DNA from: Pseudoalteromonas luteoviolacea H33-S
GTDB taxonomy: Bacteria; Pseudomonadota; Gammaproteobacteria; Enterobacterales; Alteromonadaceae
Direction: 5' to 3'
DNA: 64,000 nt
Assembly: GCF_001625695.1 (NCBI RefSeq)
Contig: NZ_AUXY01000098.1
Span: 1-64,000 of the forward strand
Program-made: the position numbers and the translations under genes
Shown here: one piece after another, positions 8,211 through 16,969 of the stretch
How positions within the stretch are numbered: the stretch's first letter is position 1
Layout: each line of letters starts with the position of its first letter
Notes under the pieces: generated by a model
Seen by the model: the letters and a program-made list of their open reading frames with translations, nothing else
Told to the model about the DNA's origin: nothing
Databases searched by the model: none

Positions 8211-11200
8211 ATGAAATTTACAGAAGCCCAATTGGAAGCTGCCATTATTGAATTGCTGGGTGAGCAGGGTTACCCGTACACATCAGGTGCAGAACTGTCA
8301 CTCGCTGAAGGCGTACGCGCACCAGAGCAAGTATTAATCACCGAAGATTTAAAAGCTTACCTTGTTAGTCGCTACGCTAAAGACGATATCACCCAAGGCG
8401 AAGTCGATAGCATTATTAAGCAGCTAGAAAATCTACCCGCCAGTGATTTATATGAGAGCAACAAGAGCTTCTGTAAATGGTTAAGTGATGGCTTTTTGTT
8501 AAAGCGAGAAGCCGGCAGCAAGCCAGGTGAGGCGTCTAAAAAAGATTTATACATTCAGCTAATTTACTACGATGAGGTGGTTGACGGCCACAATGTTTTT
8601 AAATTTGTCAATCAGCTAGAAATTGAAAGCCCGTCTGCTGATAACACTAAACGTATTCCAGACGGCATTTTATATATTAATGGTTTACCTCTAGTGGTGT
8701 TTGAATTTAAAAGCGCCATTCGAGAAGAGCAAGCCTCACTTCATGATGCCTATGTGCAATTAACCACGCGTTATCGCCGCGATATTCCGCAATTATTTGT
8801 ATTTAACGCCCTGTGTATCATCAGTGATGGTGTAAATAATAAAATGGGGAACGTCTTTGCGCCTTACGATTTTTATTACGCATGGCGCAAAGTTACAGGT
8901 GACGAGTCAATAGAGCAAGATGGCATAAATGCACTGCACACCATGTTACAAGGCTTGTTTGATAAAGAGCGCTTGTGTGATGTTATTCGCAACTTTATTT
9001 ACTTCCCTGATAAATCAAAAGGTGAGGTAAAAATTGTTTGCCGTTATCCACAGTATTACGCCGCCAGAAAGCTTTTTGAGAACATTAAAAAAGAACGCAA
9101 GGTTATTTCAGTTGACGGTACTGTTGAAAGTGGTAGCGGTAAAGGCGGCACCTACTTTGGGGCAACGGGGTGTGGTAAAAGCTTTACCATGCAGTTTTTA
9201 TCTCGTCTTTTAATGAAAAGTGTTGAGTTTGAAAGTCCAACCATTGTTTTAATCACGGATAGAACGGATTTAGATGACCAGTTATCACAGCAGTTTGCTA
9301 ATGCCAAAAGCTATATTGGTGATGATCATATTGTTAGCGTTGAAAGCCGTGATCAGTTAAGACAATTACTAAAGGGCCGACAAAGTGGCGGTGTATTTTT
9401 AACGACCATTCACAAATTTACCGAAGACATTGAGCTGTTGACTGAGCGTAGTAATGTGATCTGTATTTCTGATGAAGCGCACCGCAGCCAAGTTAACTTA
9501 GACCAAAAGGTATCAATCACTGAACAAGGTGTAAAACGTACCTTTGGCTTTGCCAAATACCTGCATGATTCACTACCAAACGCCACCTTTGTTGGTTTTA
9601 CTGGCACACCTATTGATGCCACGTTAGATGTGTTTGGTGAGGTGGTCGATGCGTATACCATGTCTGAGTCGGTGAAAGACGAAATTACCGTGCGTATTGT
9701 TTATGAGGGACGTGCGGCTAAAGTTTTACTTAATAATGCCAAGCTTGAAGAAATAGAAGCCTATTACAAGCAGTGTGAAGAGTCTGGCAGTAATGAACAT
9801 CAGATAGAAGAAAGCAAAAAAGCCACATCAAGCATGAACTCGATATTGGGCGATCCTGATCGTATTCGAACCCTTGCTAAAGACTTTGTGGAACATTATG
9901 AAGAGCGCATTAGAGAAGGCTCTACCATTAAAGGTAAAGCTATGTTCGTGTGTAGCTCAAGAGAAATTGCTTATCAGTTTTATCAAGAGCTAGCAGAAAT
10001 TCGCCCTGACTGGTTCGAAATCAAAGAAGCTGAAGATATTACGCAATATTCAGAGCAAGAGAAGAAGGGAGCCATCAGCGCAGGTAAATTAGCCAAACCG
10101 ATGGAACGTGTCAAAATGGTGATGACACGAGGTAAGGATGATCCAGAGACGCTTTACAACCTGTTGGGCACTAAAGAGTACCGCAAAGAGCTAGACCGAC
10201 AGTTTAAAAACGATAAATCTAACTTTAAGATCGCCATTGTTGTTGATATGTGGCTCACCGGTTTTGATGTGCCATTCTTAGATACCATTTACATCGACAA
10301 ACCATTACAAAAACATAACCTTATTCAGACTATTTCTCGTGTTAACCGTAAGTTTTCGGGTAAACATAAAGGCTTAGTGGTTGACTACATTGGTATTAAA
10401 ACAGCAATGAATAAGGCGCTAGCGCAGTTTTCAAAATCAGAAGAAACGAATTTTGAAGACATTAATCAGTCAGTGATTGCGGTTAAAGATCACCTTGATT
10501 TACTCTCTCGTATTTTTCATAAGTTCGATTCATCGCCCTATTTCACAGCTGAGCCTGTGGCTCAGTTAAACTGCCTAAATAATGCGGCTGAATTTATCTT
10601 GTCAATGGGTAAGTTAGAAAAGCGTTTTATGGCGTTAGTTAAGCGTTTAAAAGCCGCTTATGACGTTTGTTGTGGTAGTGAAAAGCTTTCACAAAAAGAG
10701 CGGGATTATATTCACTTTTACTTAGCTGTTCGCTCAATTATTTATAAATTAACTAAAGGCGATGCGCCTGATACGACGCAGATGAACGCTAAAGTGCGAG
10801 AGATGATCAGCGAGGCACTGAAAAGTGATGGCGTAGAAGAGATCTTTAAACTGGGTAACGGTGATGGCGAGATAGATATTTTTGATGAAGATTACCTTGC
10901 CAAAATCAGCAAAATTAAATTGCCAAATACCAAAATCATGCTACTGCAAAAGATGCTAGCAAAAGCCATTGGTGAAATAAAAAAGGTTAACCTCGCCCAA
11001 GGGGTGGATTTTACCAAGCGCTTTAAAGCCTTGGTTGAAAAATACAATGAGCGCAAAGAAGAAGATGTATTGGTCAGTGAAGTGCTTGAGGACTTTTCAG
11101 ATGAAATCATTACAATGTTTACCAACTTAAAATCAGAAATGGACTCAAATGATGATTTGGGGATCAGTTTTGAAGAAAAAGCGTTTTACGACATTCTAAA

Positions 11201-11453
11201 ATCATTAGCAATTAAGTACGACTTCAGTTATCCAGAAGATAAACTGATTGAGCTTGCTCAAGAAGTGAAAGAAGTGGTGGATGATAAAGCCAAGTATACC
11301 GACTGGAACAACCGAGACGATATTAAAGCGTCGTTAAAAGTGGATCTGATCATACTGCTGGCTAAATTTGGCTATCCACCAGTAAATCGTGACGAGGTGT
11401 ATAAAGAGATTTTTGCTCAAGCAGAGAATTTTAAAAAGCATCGTGCGGCTTAG
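8211..11453 (+). CDS. hsdR: Type I restriction enzyme motor/nuclease subunit HsdR
   Basis: HsdR translocates DNA with ATP and cuts it far from the recognition site. The N-terminal PD-(D/E)xK nuclease is visible as IPDG near 154 followed by VFEFKS near 163-168. The superfamily 2 helicase motor follows: Walker A GATGCGKS at about 317-324, DEAH at about 421-424 and GFTGTP near 463. A second RecA-like domain follows, with WLTGFDVP and ISRVNR, then a long helical C-terminal region. Length (1080) is normal. It starts 58 nt after hsdS with AGGGAAAAATAAAA upstream of the ATG. With intact hsdM and hsdS this is a complete, apparently functional type I system. Confidence 0.95.
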   Translation: MKFTEAQLEAAIIELLGEQGYPYTSGAELSLAEGVRAPEQVLITEDLKAYLVSRYAKDDITQGEVDSIIKQLENLPASDLYESNKSFCKWLSDGFLLKREAGSKPGEASKKDLYIQLIYYDEVVDGHNVFKFVNQLEIESPSADNTKRIPDGILYINGLPLVVFEFKSAIREEQASLHDAYVQLTTRYRRDIPQLFVFNALCIISDGVNNKMGNVFAPYDFYYAWRKVTGDESIEQDGINALHTMLQGLFDKERLCDVIRNFIYFPDKSKGEVKIVCRYPQYYAARKLFENIKKERKVISVDGTVESGSGKGGTYFGATGCGKSFTMQFLSRLLMKSVEFESPTIVLITDRTDLDDQLSQQFANAKSYIGDDHIVSVESRDQLRQLLKGRQSGGVFLTTIHKFTEDIELLTERSNVICISDEAHRSQVNLDQKVSITEQGVKRTFGFAKYLHDSLPNATFVGFTGTPIDATLDVFGEVVDAYTMSESVKDEITVRIVYEGRAAKVLLNNAKLEEIEAYYKQCEESGSNEHQIEESKKATSSMNSILGDPDRIRTLAKDFVEHYEERIREGSTIKGKAMFVCSSREIAYQFYQELAEIRPDWFEIKEAEDITQYSEQEKKGAISAGKLAKPMERVKMVMTRGKDDPETLYNLLGTKEYRKELDRQFKNDKSNFKIAIVVDMWLTGFDVPFLDTIYIDKPLQKHNLIQTISRVNRKFSGKHKGLVVDYIGIKTAMNKALAQFSKSEETNFEDINQSVIAVKDHLDLLSRIFHKFDSSPYFTAEPVAQLNCLNNAAEFILSMGKLEKRFMALVKRLKAAYDVCCGSEKLSQKERDYIHFYLAVRSIIYKLTKGDAPDTTQMNAKVREMISEALKSDGVEEIFKLGNGDGEIDIFDEDYLAKISKIKLPNTKIMLLQKMLAKAIGEIKKVNLAQGVDFTKRFKALVEKYNERKEEDVLVSEVLEDFSDEIITMFTNLKSEMDSNDDLGISFEEKAFYDILKSLAIKYDFSYPEDKLIELAQEVKEVVDDKAKYTDWNNRDDIKASLKVDLIILLAKFGYPPVNRDEVYKEIFAQAENFKKHRAA

Positions 11454-11477
11454 TAGTGCGAAGGCAAAGGAATTGAA

Positions 11478-14096
11478 ATGATAACAAAAAATAAACTCAG
11501 CCATTTGATTGAAAGTACGCTTACTAGTTATGGCTTCAGTATTGAGAATGCCGAGCTTGAAGCGCATGTCGAGCGGATTTATCCAGAGTTAGTGAAAACG
11601 GTATCTTACCCAGCTTGGGACAGCAAAGACGATACTTTGGCCTACATTGGCACTTTGATCCTTCAGATAAATCAACATGCCGAATTTAAAAATGAACTAA
11701 AAGCGCTTTTGGTTAAAGAAATGAGACAAAGCTTGGCCGAAAGCAGACCTTGCTGGTTTGTGGGGGCGAGTTGGGGCAAGCAAAGTGTTGACCAAACCCA
11801 GCGCTTTATTGAGCAAGGAATTTGGGAAAACGGCTATGAAGACAAGTACACTCAAGATGTAAAAAGCATCAAGGTGGGCGATAGAATCGCTATCAAGTCT
11901 GCGTATACAAGGCGTAAAGACTTACCTTTTGAAACTCGAGGCAACACGGTTTCTGTCATGGGGATCAAGGCCGTTGGGGTAGTGACGGGCAATAAAAAGG
12001 ATGGACGGCAGCTTCAAGTCGATTGGCAAAAAACCTATTCACCAGCCAAAGAGTGGTATTTTTATACAGGCAGAACCACAGTATGGCGAGTAGAGCCGGG
12101 TGAGTGGATCACCGATGCGCTGATTAAGTTTACATTTGAAGGCGCTGAACAAAATTACAAAAAGTTTGCCAATCATGCCTCATGGAAAGAACGGTTTGGC
12201 GACATACCCGAAGACGATATTAGATTTAAATGGACTGGTTTTTATGAGGCCATTGCCAATGAACTAAGTGGTTATAAAACCAATAGAGCAGCTTTAATTG
12301 ATTGGATGATGACGGTTGCACAAAAATACGACCTATCTTATATCATGGGTAAAAACCTTGAAGATATTGACCCATTTACAGTTATAGGCATTTTCAATCG
12401 TAATATAAGACCTGACACCCGCAAAGAGATCGCGCACGAGTTTGCTGACTTTTTACAGCTAGATATACCGGTACCGGAGTCTTTTGAAGCGATCCCTGTA
12501 TTGAATAATCAAAGGTCTTGGTTTTTTTCTTCTAAAGAAGAAAGAGGAGAAGAGGACATAAATAATCTTTGGGCCTTATTTGATGCTGCCAGAGACTTAG
12601 CGGATGAAAATAGTGAAGATGATTCGGTATTTGTGAATTTATACAATAAAGTGGCGGCCCAGCATGGCATACGCTGGAACTTGTCGATGGGATTGTATTG
12701 GGTAAGGCCATGGAGCTTTCCGACGCTTGAAAAGCAAAGTAAAGCGTATTTGGCAACACTGTCTATTAAACCGCAAAGAAATGGCCCCGATAGAAGTTGC
12801 AGTGGTCGTGACTACTTGTCAATTAGAGAAGATTTACAAATCAGGTTTGCAGAGCCTGAATTTCCAGTGCATTCATTCCCTGAGCTGTCGCTTTTGGCTT
12901 CGCAAAAACCAGTTCAAAAGAAAGAAAACACGCGTTTAACATGGAAAACAGAGGTATTGTCCCGAGTTAAAGACCTTTGTCATGAAAAGTGCAGCGCGTT
13001 TTTTTCACGCGTAGAGTTCAAATCACGTTACCTTAAAGAGTTAGAGGCTTTGTTCCCTGACAACAATAGCGCTGAGTTTTCGATTGATAGCAATATGCAA
13101 AAGCTGCGTGATGAAGATGAGATCCGTTTTGTCACAGGTGGTAACTATGAGTGGTTGAGTTACGAAGAATCTTTAGAAGATGATGAGCAGCAAGAAGCGT
13201 TTAAAGGAAAAGAATATACGGTAGAAAGCATCGTTGAGGAAGGCTGCTTTTTATCACAAGATGCGCTTGAAGACATGTTGTATTGCCTAAAAGAAAGAAA
13301 AAATCTCATTTTACAAGGGCCGCCGGGAACCGGAAAAACATGGCTTGGAAAGCGTTTAGGCTATGCGTTAATTGGACAGGAACAGCAAGATTTTATAAAA
13401 GCGGTGCAGTTTCACCCAAATATCTCTTATGAAGATTTCATCATAGGTTGGCGACCAAACGAAGACGGCAACCTGTCGCTATGTGAAGGACCATTTTTAG
13501 AGTTTGTTAGACTTGCGCAACAAAATGCTAAAAATAATTATGTTGTGGTAATAGAAGAAATTAACCGAGGCAATCCCGCGCAAATTTTTGGTGAAATGTT
13601 GACGTTACTGGAAGAAGGTAAACGCACACCGAGAGAAGCTTTGGAGTTGAGTTACCGTATTAAAGGTGACGAGCCAGTATATATCCCTGAAAACCTTTAT
13701 GTGATTGGTACTATGAATGTGGCAGATAGATCCCTTGCCATGGTTGACTTAGCACTACGCAGGCGTTTTTCATTTATTGACCTTAAACCTACTTTTGGCA
13801 AGCCATGGCGTGACTGGGTGCACCAAGAAACAGACATTGACTTGACCAGCTTAGAAGCAATTGAACGCCGTATCAATGCGCTAAATAAAGTGATTGCTGC
13901 AGACGAGAGCTTGGGTGAGCAATTTAAAATAGGCCATAGCTATGTAACCCCAGCGCGCGGCCGTAAAATTGAAGATGTAGGTCGCTGGTTTAAATTAGTG
14001 GTAGAAACCCAGATATATCCAGTGTTGATTGAATATTGGTTTGATGAGCCTAGTAAAGCAAAGCAGCAAAAAGACGCGTTATTAAAACCGCTATGA
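11478..14096 (+). CDS. mcrB: McrB-type GTPase subunit of a modification-dependent restriction system, with extra N-terminal DNA-reader domain
   Basis: McrB is an AAA+ GTPase that drives McrC to cut modified DNA. The AAA+ module lies in the last third: Walker A QGPPGTGKTW at about 612-621, Walker B VVVIEEINRG at about 687-696, and the GTMNVADRS signature near 743-751, followed by ALRRRF. At 872 residues it is much longer than E. coli McrB (about 460). The N-terminal part contains CWFVGASWG near residue 92 and a VGDRIAIKS segment, resembling EVE/PUA-like modified-base readers fused to McrB in many genomes. It starts 24 nt after hsdR with AAAGGAATTGAA before the ATG and overlaps mcrC by 4 nt. 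The reader assignment is inference; the AAA+ call is firm. Confidence 0.9.
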   Translation: MITKNKLSHLIESTLTSYGFSIENAELEAHVERIYPELVKTVSYPAWDSKDDTLAYIGTLILQINQHAEFKNELKALLVKEMRQSLAESRPCWFVGASWGKQSVDQTQRFIEQGIWENGYEDKYTQDVKSIKVGDRIAIKSAYTRRKDLPFETRGNTVSVMGIKAVGVVTGNKKDGRQLQVDWQKTYSPAKEWYFYTGRTTVWRVEPGEWITDALIKFTFEGAEQNYKKFANHASWKERFGDIPEDDIRFKWTGFYEAIANELSGYKTNRAALIDWMMTVAQKYDLSYIMGKNLEDIDPFTVIGIFNRNIRPDTRKEIAHEFADFLQLDIPVPESFEAIPVLNNQRSWFFSSKEERGEEDINNLWALFDAARDLADENSEDDSVFVNLYNKVAAQHGIRWNLSMGLYWVRPWSFPTLEKQSKAYLATLSIKPQRNGPDRSCSGRDYLSIREDLQIRFAEPEFPVHSFPELSLLASQKPVQKKENTRLTWKTEVLSRVKDLCHEKCSAFFSRVEFKSRYLKELEALFPDNNSAEFSIDSNMQKLRDEDEIRFVTGGNYEWLSYEESLEDDEQQEAFKGKEYTVESIVEEGCFLSQDALEDMLYCLKERKNLILQGPPGTGKTWLGKRLGYALIGQEQQDFIKAVQFHPNISYEDFIIGWRPNEDGNLSLCEGPFLEFVRLAQQNAKNNYVVVIEEINRGNPAQIFGEMLTLLEEGKRTPREALELSYRIKGDEPVYIPENLYVIGTMNVADRSLAMVDLALRRRFSFIDLKPTFGKPWRDWVHQETDIDLTSLEAIERRINALNKVIAADESLGEQFKIGHSYVTPARGRKIEDVGRWFKLVVETQIYPVLIEYWFDEPSKAKQQKDALLKPL

Positions 14097-15178
14097 GTAT
14101 TGTAGAAACCGTTAAGTGCAATACGGCTGCGGGAATACCCGTCAGAAATTTATGGCTTTTGATGCTGTATGCGTCTGATTTTCGCTATTTGCTGCACCAA
14201 AAAGGTGACAAAGAAGATATTGATGAAGATGTTGCGAATTTGGTTGCAGAGGTGTTTTGTAGTGAGGTGAACACTAGGCTAAAACGCCAGTTAAGTCATG
14301 GCTATAAACGCACCTCAGGTGAATTGAATCGTGTTCGAGGTCGTATTAATACGCTAGAGACGTATTCAAAAGGTTTACTTAAAAAAGGTAAAGTGAGCTG
14401 TGCTTTTGAGACGTTATCTGTCGATACGGCCAGAAACCGTTTTATTTTGGGGGCGCTACAGCGTTTGCTTTGCTTGGTCTCAAGCAAACAGTTAAAGCAA
14501 AGTTGTGTAAGCCTTGTTAAGTCAATGAAGCAGCATGGCGTATCAGATAAGCTCGATAGACAATATCACCCTAAATATGAGCGGTTTGGCAAGCATGAGA
14601 TGGCTGATCGCAAGGTATTACAGTTGGCTGCACTGGCTTTTGATCTAGCGCTTATAAATGAGTCGGCGGCCAATCAACTTTACCCATCTCCAGACAAGCA
14701 AGCATATTGGGTAAGAAAGTTGTTTGAAAAAGCCGTAGCAGGCTTTTATACCGCTAAGCTAGGTAAAGATTGGTCCGTTAGACGAGGTAAGCGCCTAGAT
14801 TGGCGTATTGATGGTGCATCAGAGCTAATTGATAAACTTATGCCATCGATGAAAATAGATATACAACTTGAAAACTCAGTGATCCAGCGGCGGTTAATTA
14901 TAGATACAAAATACACATCAATAACCACACATAATTATTATGGTGGAGAAATATTCAAAAGCGGTTATATCTATCAACTTTATACCTATTTAAGGTCACA
15001 AGAGTGTACCAATGATCCTTTATCTTTGACCTCATCGGGCATGCTATTACACCCTTCGATTGGTGAACATTATGATGAAGTTGTTAGCATACAGGGGCAT
15101 GATATACGGTTTTGCACGGTTGATTTGACTGAGTCAACCACTGAAATAAATCGTCAGCTGATTGGGTTGTTGGGGTAG
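14093..15178 (+). CDS. mcrC: McrC-type nuclease subunit
   Basis: McrC supplies the endonuclease of McrBC complexes and stimulates the McrB GTPase. The N-terminal part starts with IPVRNLWLLMLYASD, the typical opening of this family. The C-terminal PD-(D/E)xK nuclease includes the acidic DIQLENSVI segment near 260-265 and IDTKY near 275, with the characteristic catalytic DxK. Length (361) is normal. The ATGA overlap with mcrB indicates translational coupling. Because it ends the hsdMSR-mcrBC run, modification-dependent restriction is probably expressed together with the type I system. Confidence 0.9.
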   Translation: MSIVETVKCNTAAGIPVRNLWLLMLYASDFRYLLHQKGDKEDIDEDVANLVAEVFCSEVNTRLKRQLSHGYKRTSGELNRVRGRINTLETYSKGLLKKGKVSCAFETLSVDTARNRFILGALQRLLCLVSSKQLKQSCVSLVKSMKQHGVSDKLDRQYHPKYERFGKHEMADRKVLQLAALAFDLALINESAANQLYPSPDKQAYWVRKLFEKAVAGFYTAKLGKDWSVRRGKRLDWRIDGASELIDKLMPSMKIDIQLENSVIQRRLIIDTKYTSITTHNYYGGEIFKSGYIYQLYTYLRSQECTNDPLSLTSSGMLLHPSIGEHYDEVVSIQGHDIRFCTVDLTESTTEINRQLIGLLG

Positions 15179-15237
15179 TTAGTATTTAACAAATAAGGAA
15201 GGGTAGAAGGCATGTCATTCAACAGGGGAGTACATGT

Positions 15238-16158
15238 ATGGATTGGTTATCTGGCACAGATTCGTTTGTCAGTATTATTGCGGGAGCAATAGCTATTTAT
15301 GCGGCATTTCATCACTGGCGTAAAAAGAAAAACGCACTAAATCAAAAATTAGAAAATAACATATGCCCAGCACAACGGTTTTTAGACTTGTTTGAGGCAC
15401 ATGGCGTTGCAAAAAGCCAAATACCGGCATTTTTTGGTCGAGGCCTAACAATATCTGACTGCTCATCACCGATAAAATTGCTGGATAAGCTTACTGATGA
15501 ATTATTAAAAGACGCGGCAACCTTGTTTGCAGTCAATATAGAGTGGCTTTATGGCACAACTGGCGAGGTGTATAAGATACACCAGTTCTATAAGCATCCT
15601 GAGTATTGTAAGGATTTTGTTAATTCACTTAAGAGCGAAGGCCGTGACCTTACTTGCTATGCGTTATGGCCAAATAAAAATCTTACGTTCTCAGATTCCA
15701 AGTCAGCAATTGTGATGATGGAAGAGGTAGGTTGTATAAATGAGCGGCCAATTCATCGGCTGCATATCTTGGGTGGCTGGGTTCATAGCTACTGGAAATG
15801 CCGAGGCTATTATGCGGCTTGCACCTCAATCATAATGAATAATGATATTAGGGTATTTGGCAAAACAATTGAAGTTGAGCTCCTTACTCACATAGCGAAT
15901 GGAACGCGGCTACCAGCTTATAACTTTGACGATAGCTTATTTGACTTTACATTAGGGGAGTCATGGTTGGCTGATGATTTCATTGATAATCCCGAATGCT
16001 ACTTACAGGGCATATCGCCCGAGACGGATAACTTTGGATTGCATGCTGCTACAGACCTGTGGCTGAACCTAGAAGAGCAGGGACACTTAATTGTCACAAA
16101 GTACTCAAACCCTGAGTATGTCAGAGCATTATTTCATAAGTTTGAAGTTAGAGAGTGA
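15238..16158 (+). CDS. Unknown membrane-anchored protein with helix-turn-helix-like segment at the end of the defence island
   Basis: I do not recognise a named family. The 306-residue protein begins with one hydrophobic segment (about 10-26), then a basic patch (HHWRKKKN). Residues about 42-110 read like a helix-turn-helix unit: RFLDLFEAHGVAKSQIPAFF, then LTISDC, ending with IEWLYGTTG. Similar segments occur in xre-like transcription factors and in some orphan proteins, which is a remembered resemblance. The remaining ~190 residues are mixed and Trp/Tyr/Cys-rich with no visible catalytic motif. GGGGAG precedes the ATG. It lies 59 nt after mcrC on the same strand, so it could be the last gene of the operon, and it is next to the presumed ssrA junction. 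A sensor or accessory defence role is only a guess. Confidence 0.65.
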   Translation: MDWLSGTDSFVSIIAGAIAIYAAFHHWRKKKNALNQKLENNICPAQRFLDLFEAHGVAKSQIPAFFGRGLTISDCSSPIKLLDKLTDELLKDAATLFAVNIEWLYGTTGEVYKIHQFYKHPEYCKDFVNSLKSEGRDLTCYALWPNKNLTFSDSKSAIVMMEEVGCINERPIHRLHILGGWVHSYWKCRGYYAACTSIIMNNDIRVFGKTIEVELLTHIANGTRLPAYNFDDSLFDFTLGESWLADDFIDNPECYLQGISPETDNFGLHAATDLWLNLEEQGHLIVTKYSNPEYVRALFHKFEVRE

Positions 16159-16370
16159 CCTACGTCAGTGATTGGTTGGATGCTGACTTGGAGAACAATA
16201 AGTAGCTTTGAAATTGAATATAAACCAGCAGGCTTTTATCAGGCGTCGAATTGTTTTATCTGAAACTGTAGCTGTCCTAACTTGAGCTTAATAAATGTGG
16301 TTTAGAAAGGTACATATACGAGATCCCAAAGGCTGTTGTGGATGGAAATTGGACACTTTCCATTAGGCAC

Positions 16371-16404
16371 AAAAAAGCCAGTTAAAGAAACTCTCTAACT
16401 GGCT
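16371..16404 (-). terminator. Intrinsic terminator of ssrA
   Basis: AGCCAGTTA (16376-16384) pairs perfectly with TAACTGGCT (16396-16404) around an 11-nt loop. On the minus strand the stem is followed by six T residues. It sits 18 nt beyond the tmRNA CCA end, as expected for ssrA. Confidence 0.85.
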
Positions 16405-16422
16405 GTTTTATAACACTTAATG

Positions 16423-16780
16423 TGGTGGAGCTGGGGGGATTTGAACCCCCGTCCAGAAAGCGTCGACCCTCGGTCCTACATGTTTAGTATCGTCTATTGG
16501 TTAACCTTTAAATCTCGGACGAACACGATAAGTAAAGGCGAGGCCGCTTATATTTAGCCCTTCAACCCCGGCCAGGGTTTCCGTAGCGATCTTATGTAGG
16601 GTGACACTCCAAATCCAGAACCACAAGCATTTCTTGGAGGAGTGCTAGCGGGCTTATTATGCCGCTAGAGCGTAGTTATCGTCGTTTGCGATTACTTTAA
16701 ATGCGGCTTTTTTACGAGGCCAACCGCCCCTCGACATGCACCTCAGGCTTCATGAATCCTGTCGAATCCTAATCAGCCCC
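16423..16780 (-). ncRNA. ssrA: Transfer-messenger RNA (tmRNA)
   Basis: tmRNA rescues stalled ribosomes with SmpB and tags the unfinished protein for proteolysis. Read on the minus strand, the 5' end GGGGCTGATTAGGATTCGACAG (from 16780) pairs with the 3' end GGGGGTTCAAATCCCCCCAGCTCCACCA, which carries the T-arm and the encoded CCA. The tag reading frame starts with GCA at 16689 and encodes ANDDNYALAA followed by two stops (TAATAA, 16659-16654). E. coli has ANDENYALAA, so only one residue differs. Its size of 358 nt is normal. Its 3' end borders the defence island and is a likely integration site. The partner smpB lies about 47 kb away at the right edge of the window. Confidence 0.97.
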
Positions 16781-16969
16781 TGAAATCTTTCATTCAGTAC
16801 ATAACAGTTTACTTATAATGCTAAGTTAAGCTGTTATTTTCGGGCATTGTAGCCCTAATATATTGGCTTAGCAATAGTTTTTATGGCTTTTATGTGACGC
16901 TCGCGGTTAGTTGCCGATTAACTAACCGCTTTGTTTGTAAAGTATCCTGAACTCTGTCTGTTCATGCCA

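Larger units (their letters stand above)
1..16422. mobile_element. Putative genomic (defence) island ending at the ssrA 3' end
   Basis: The segment holds an integrase remnant, a type II Zorya system, a type I restriction-modification system, McrBC and unknown proteins. It stops at the 3' end of ssrA at 16423, a common integration site for tyrosine-recombinase islands. The left boundary is not visible and may lie outside the window: I found no second copy of the ssrA 3' end. The intrinsic terminator just downstream of ssrA is intact, so if the island did integrate here, its own end must have restored that terminator. The boundary is therefore inferred from gene content rather than from visible attachment repeats. 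Confidence 0.5.

Noticed and set aside
16423..16450. TGGTGGAGCTGGGGGGATTTGAACC read as the 3' end of a tRNA gene
   Set aside because: The T-arm and CCA belong to tmRNA, whose 5' end and tag frame are visible up to 16780.
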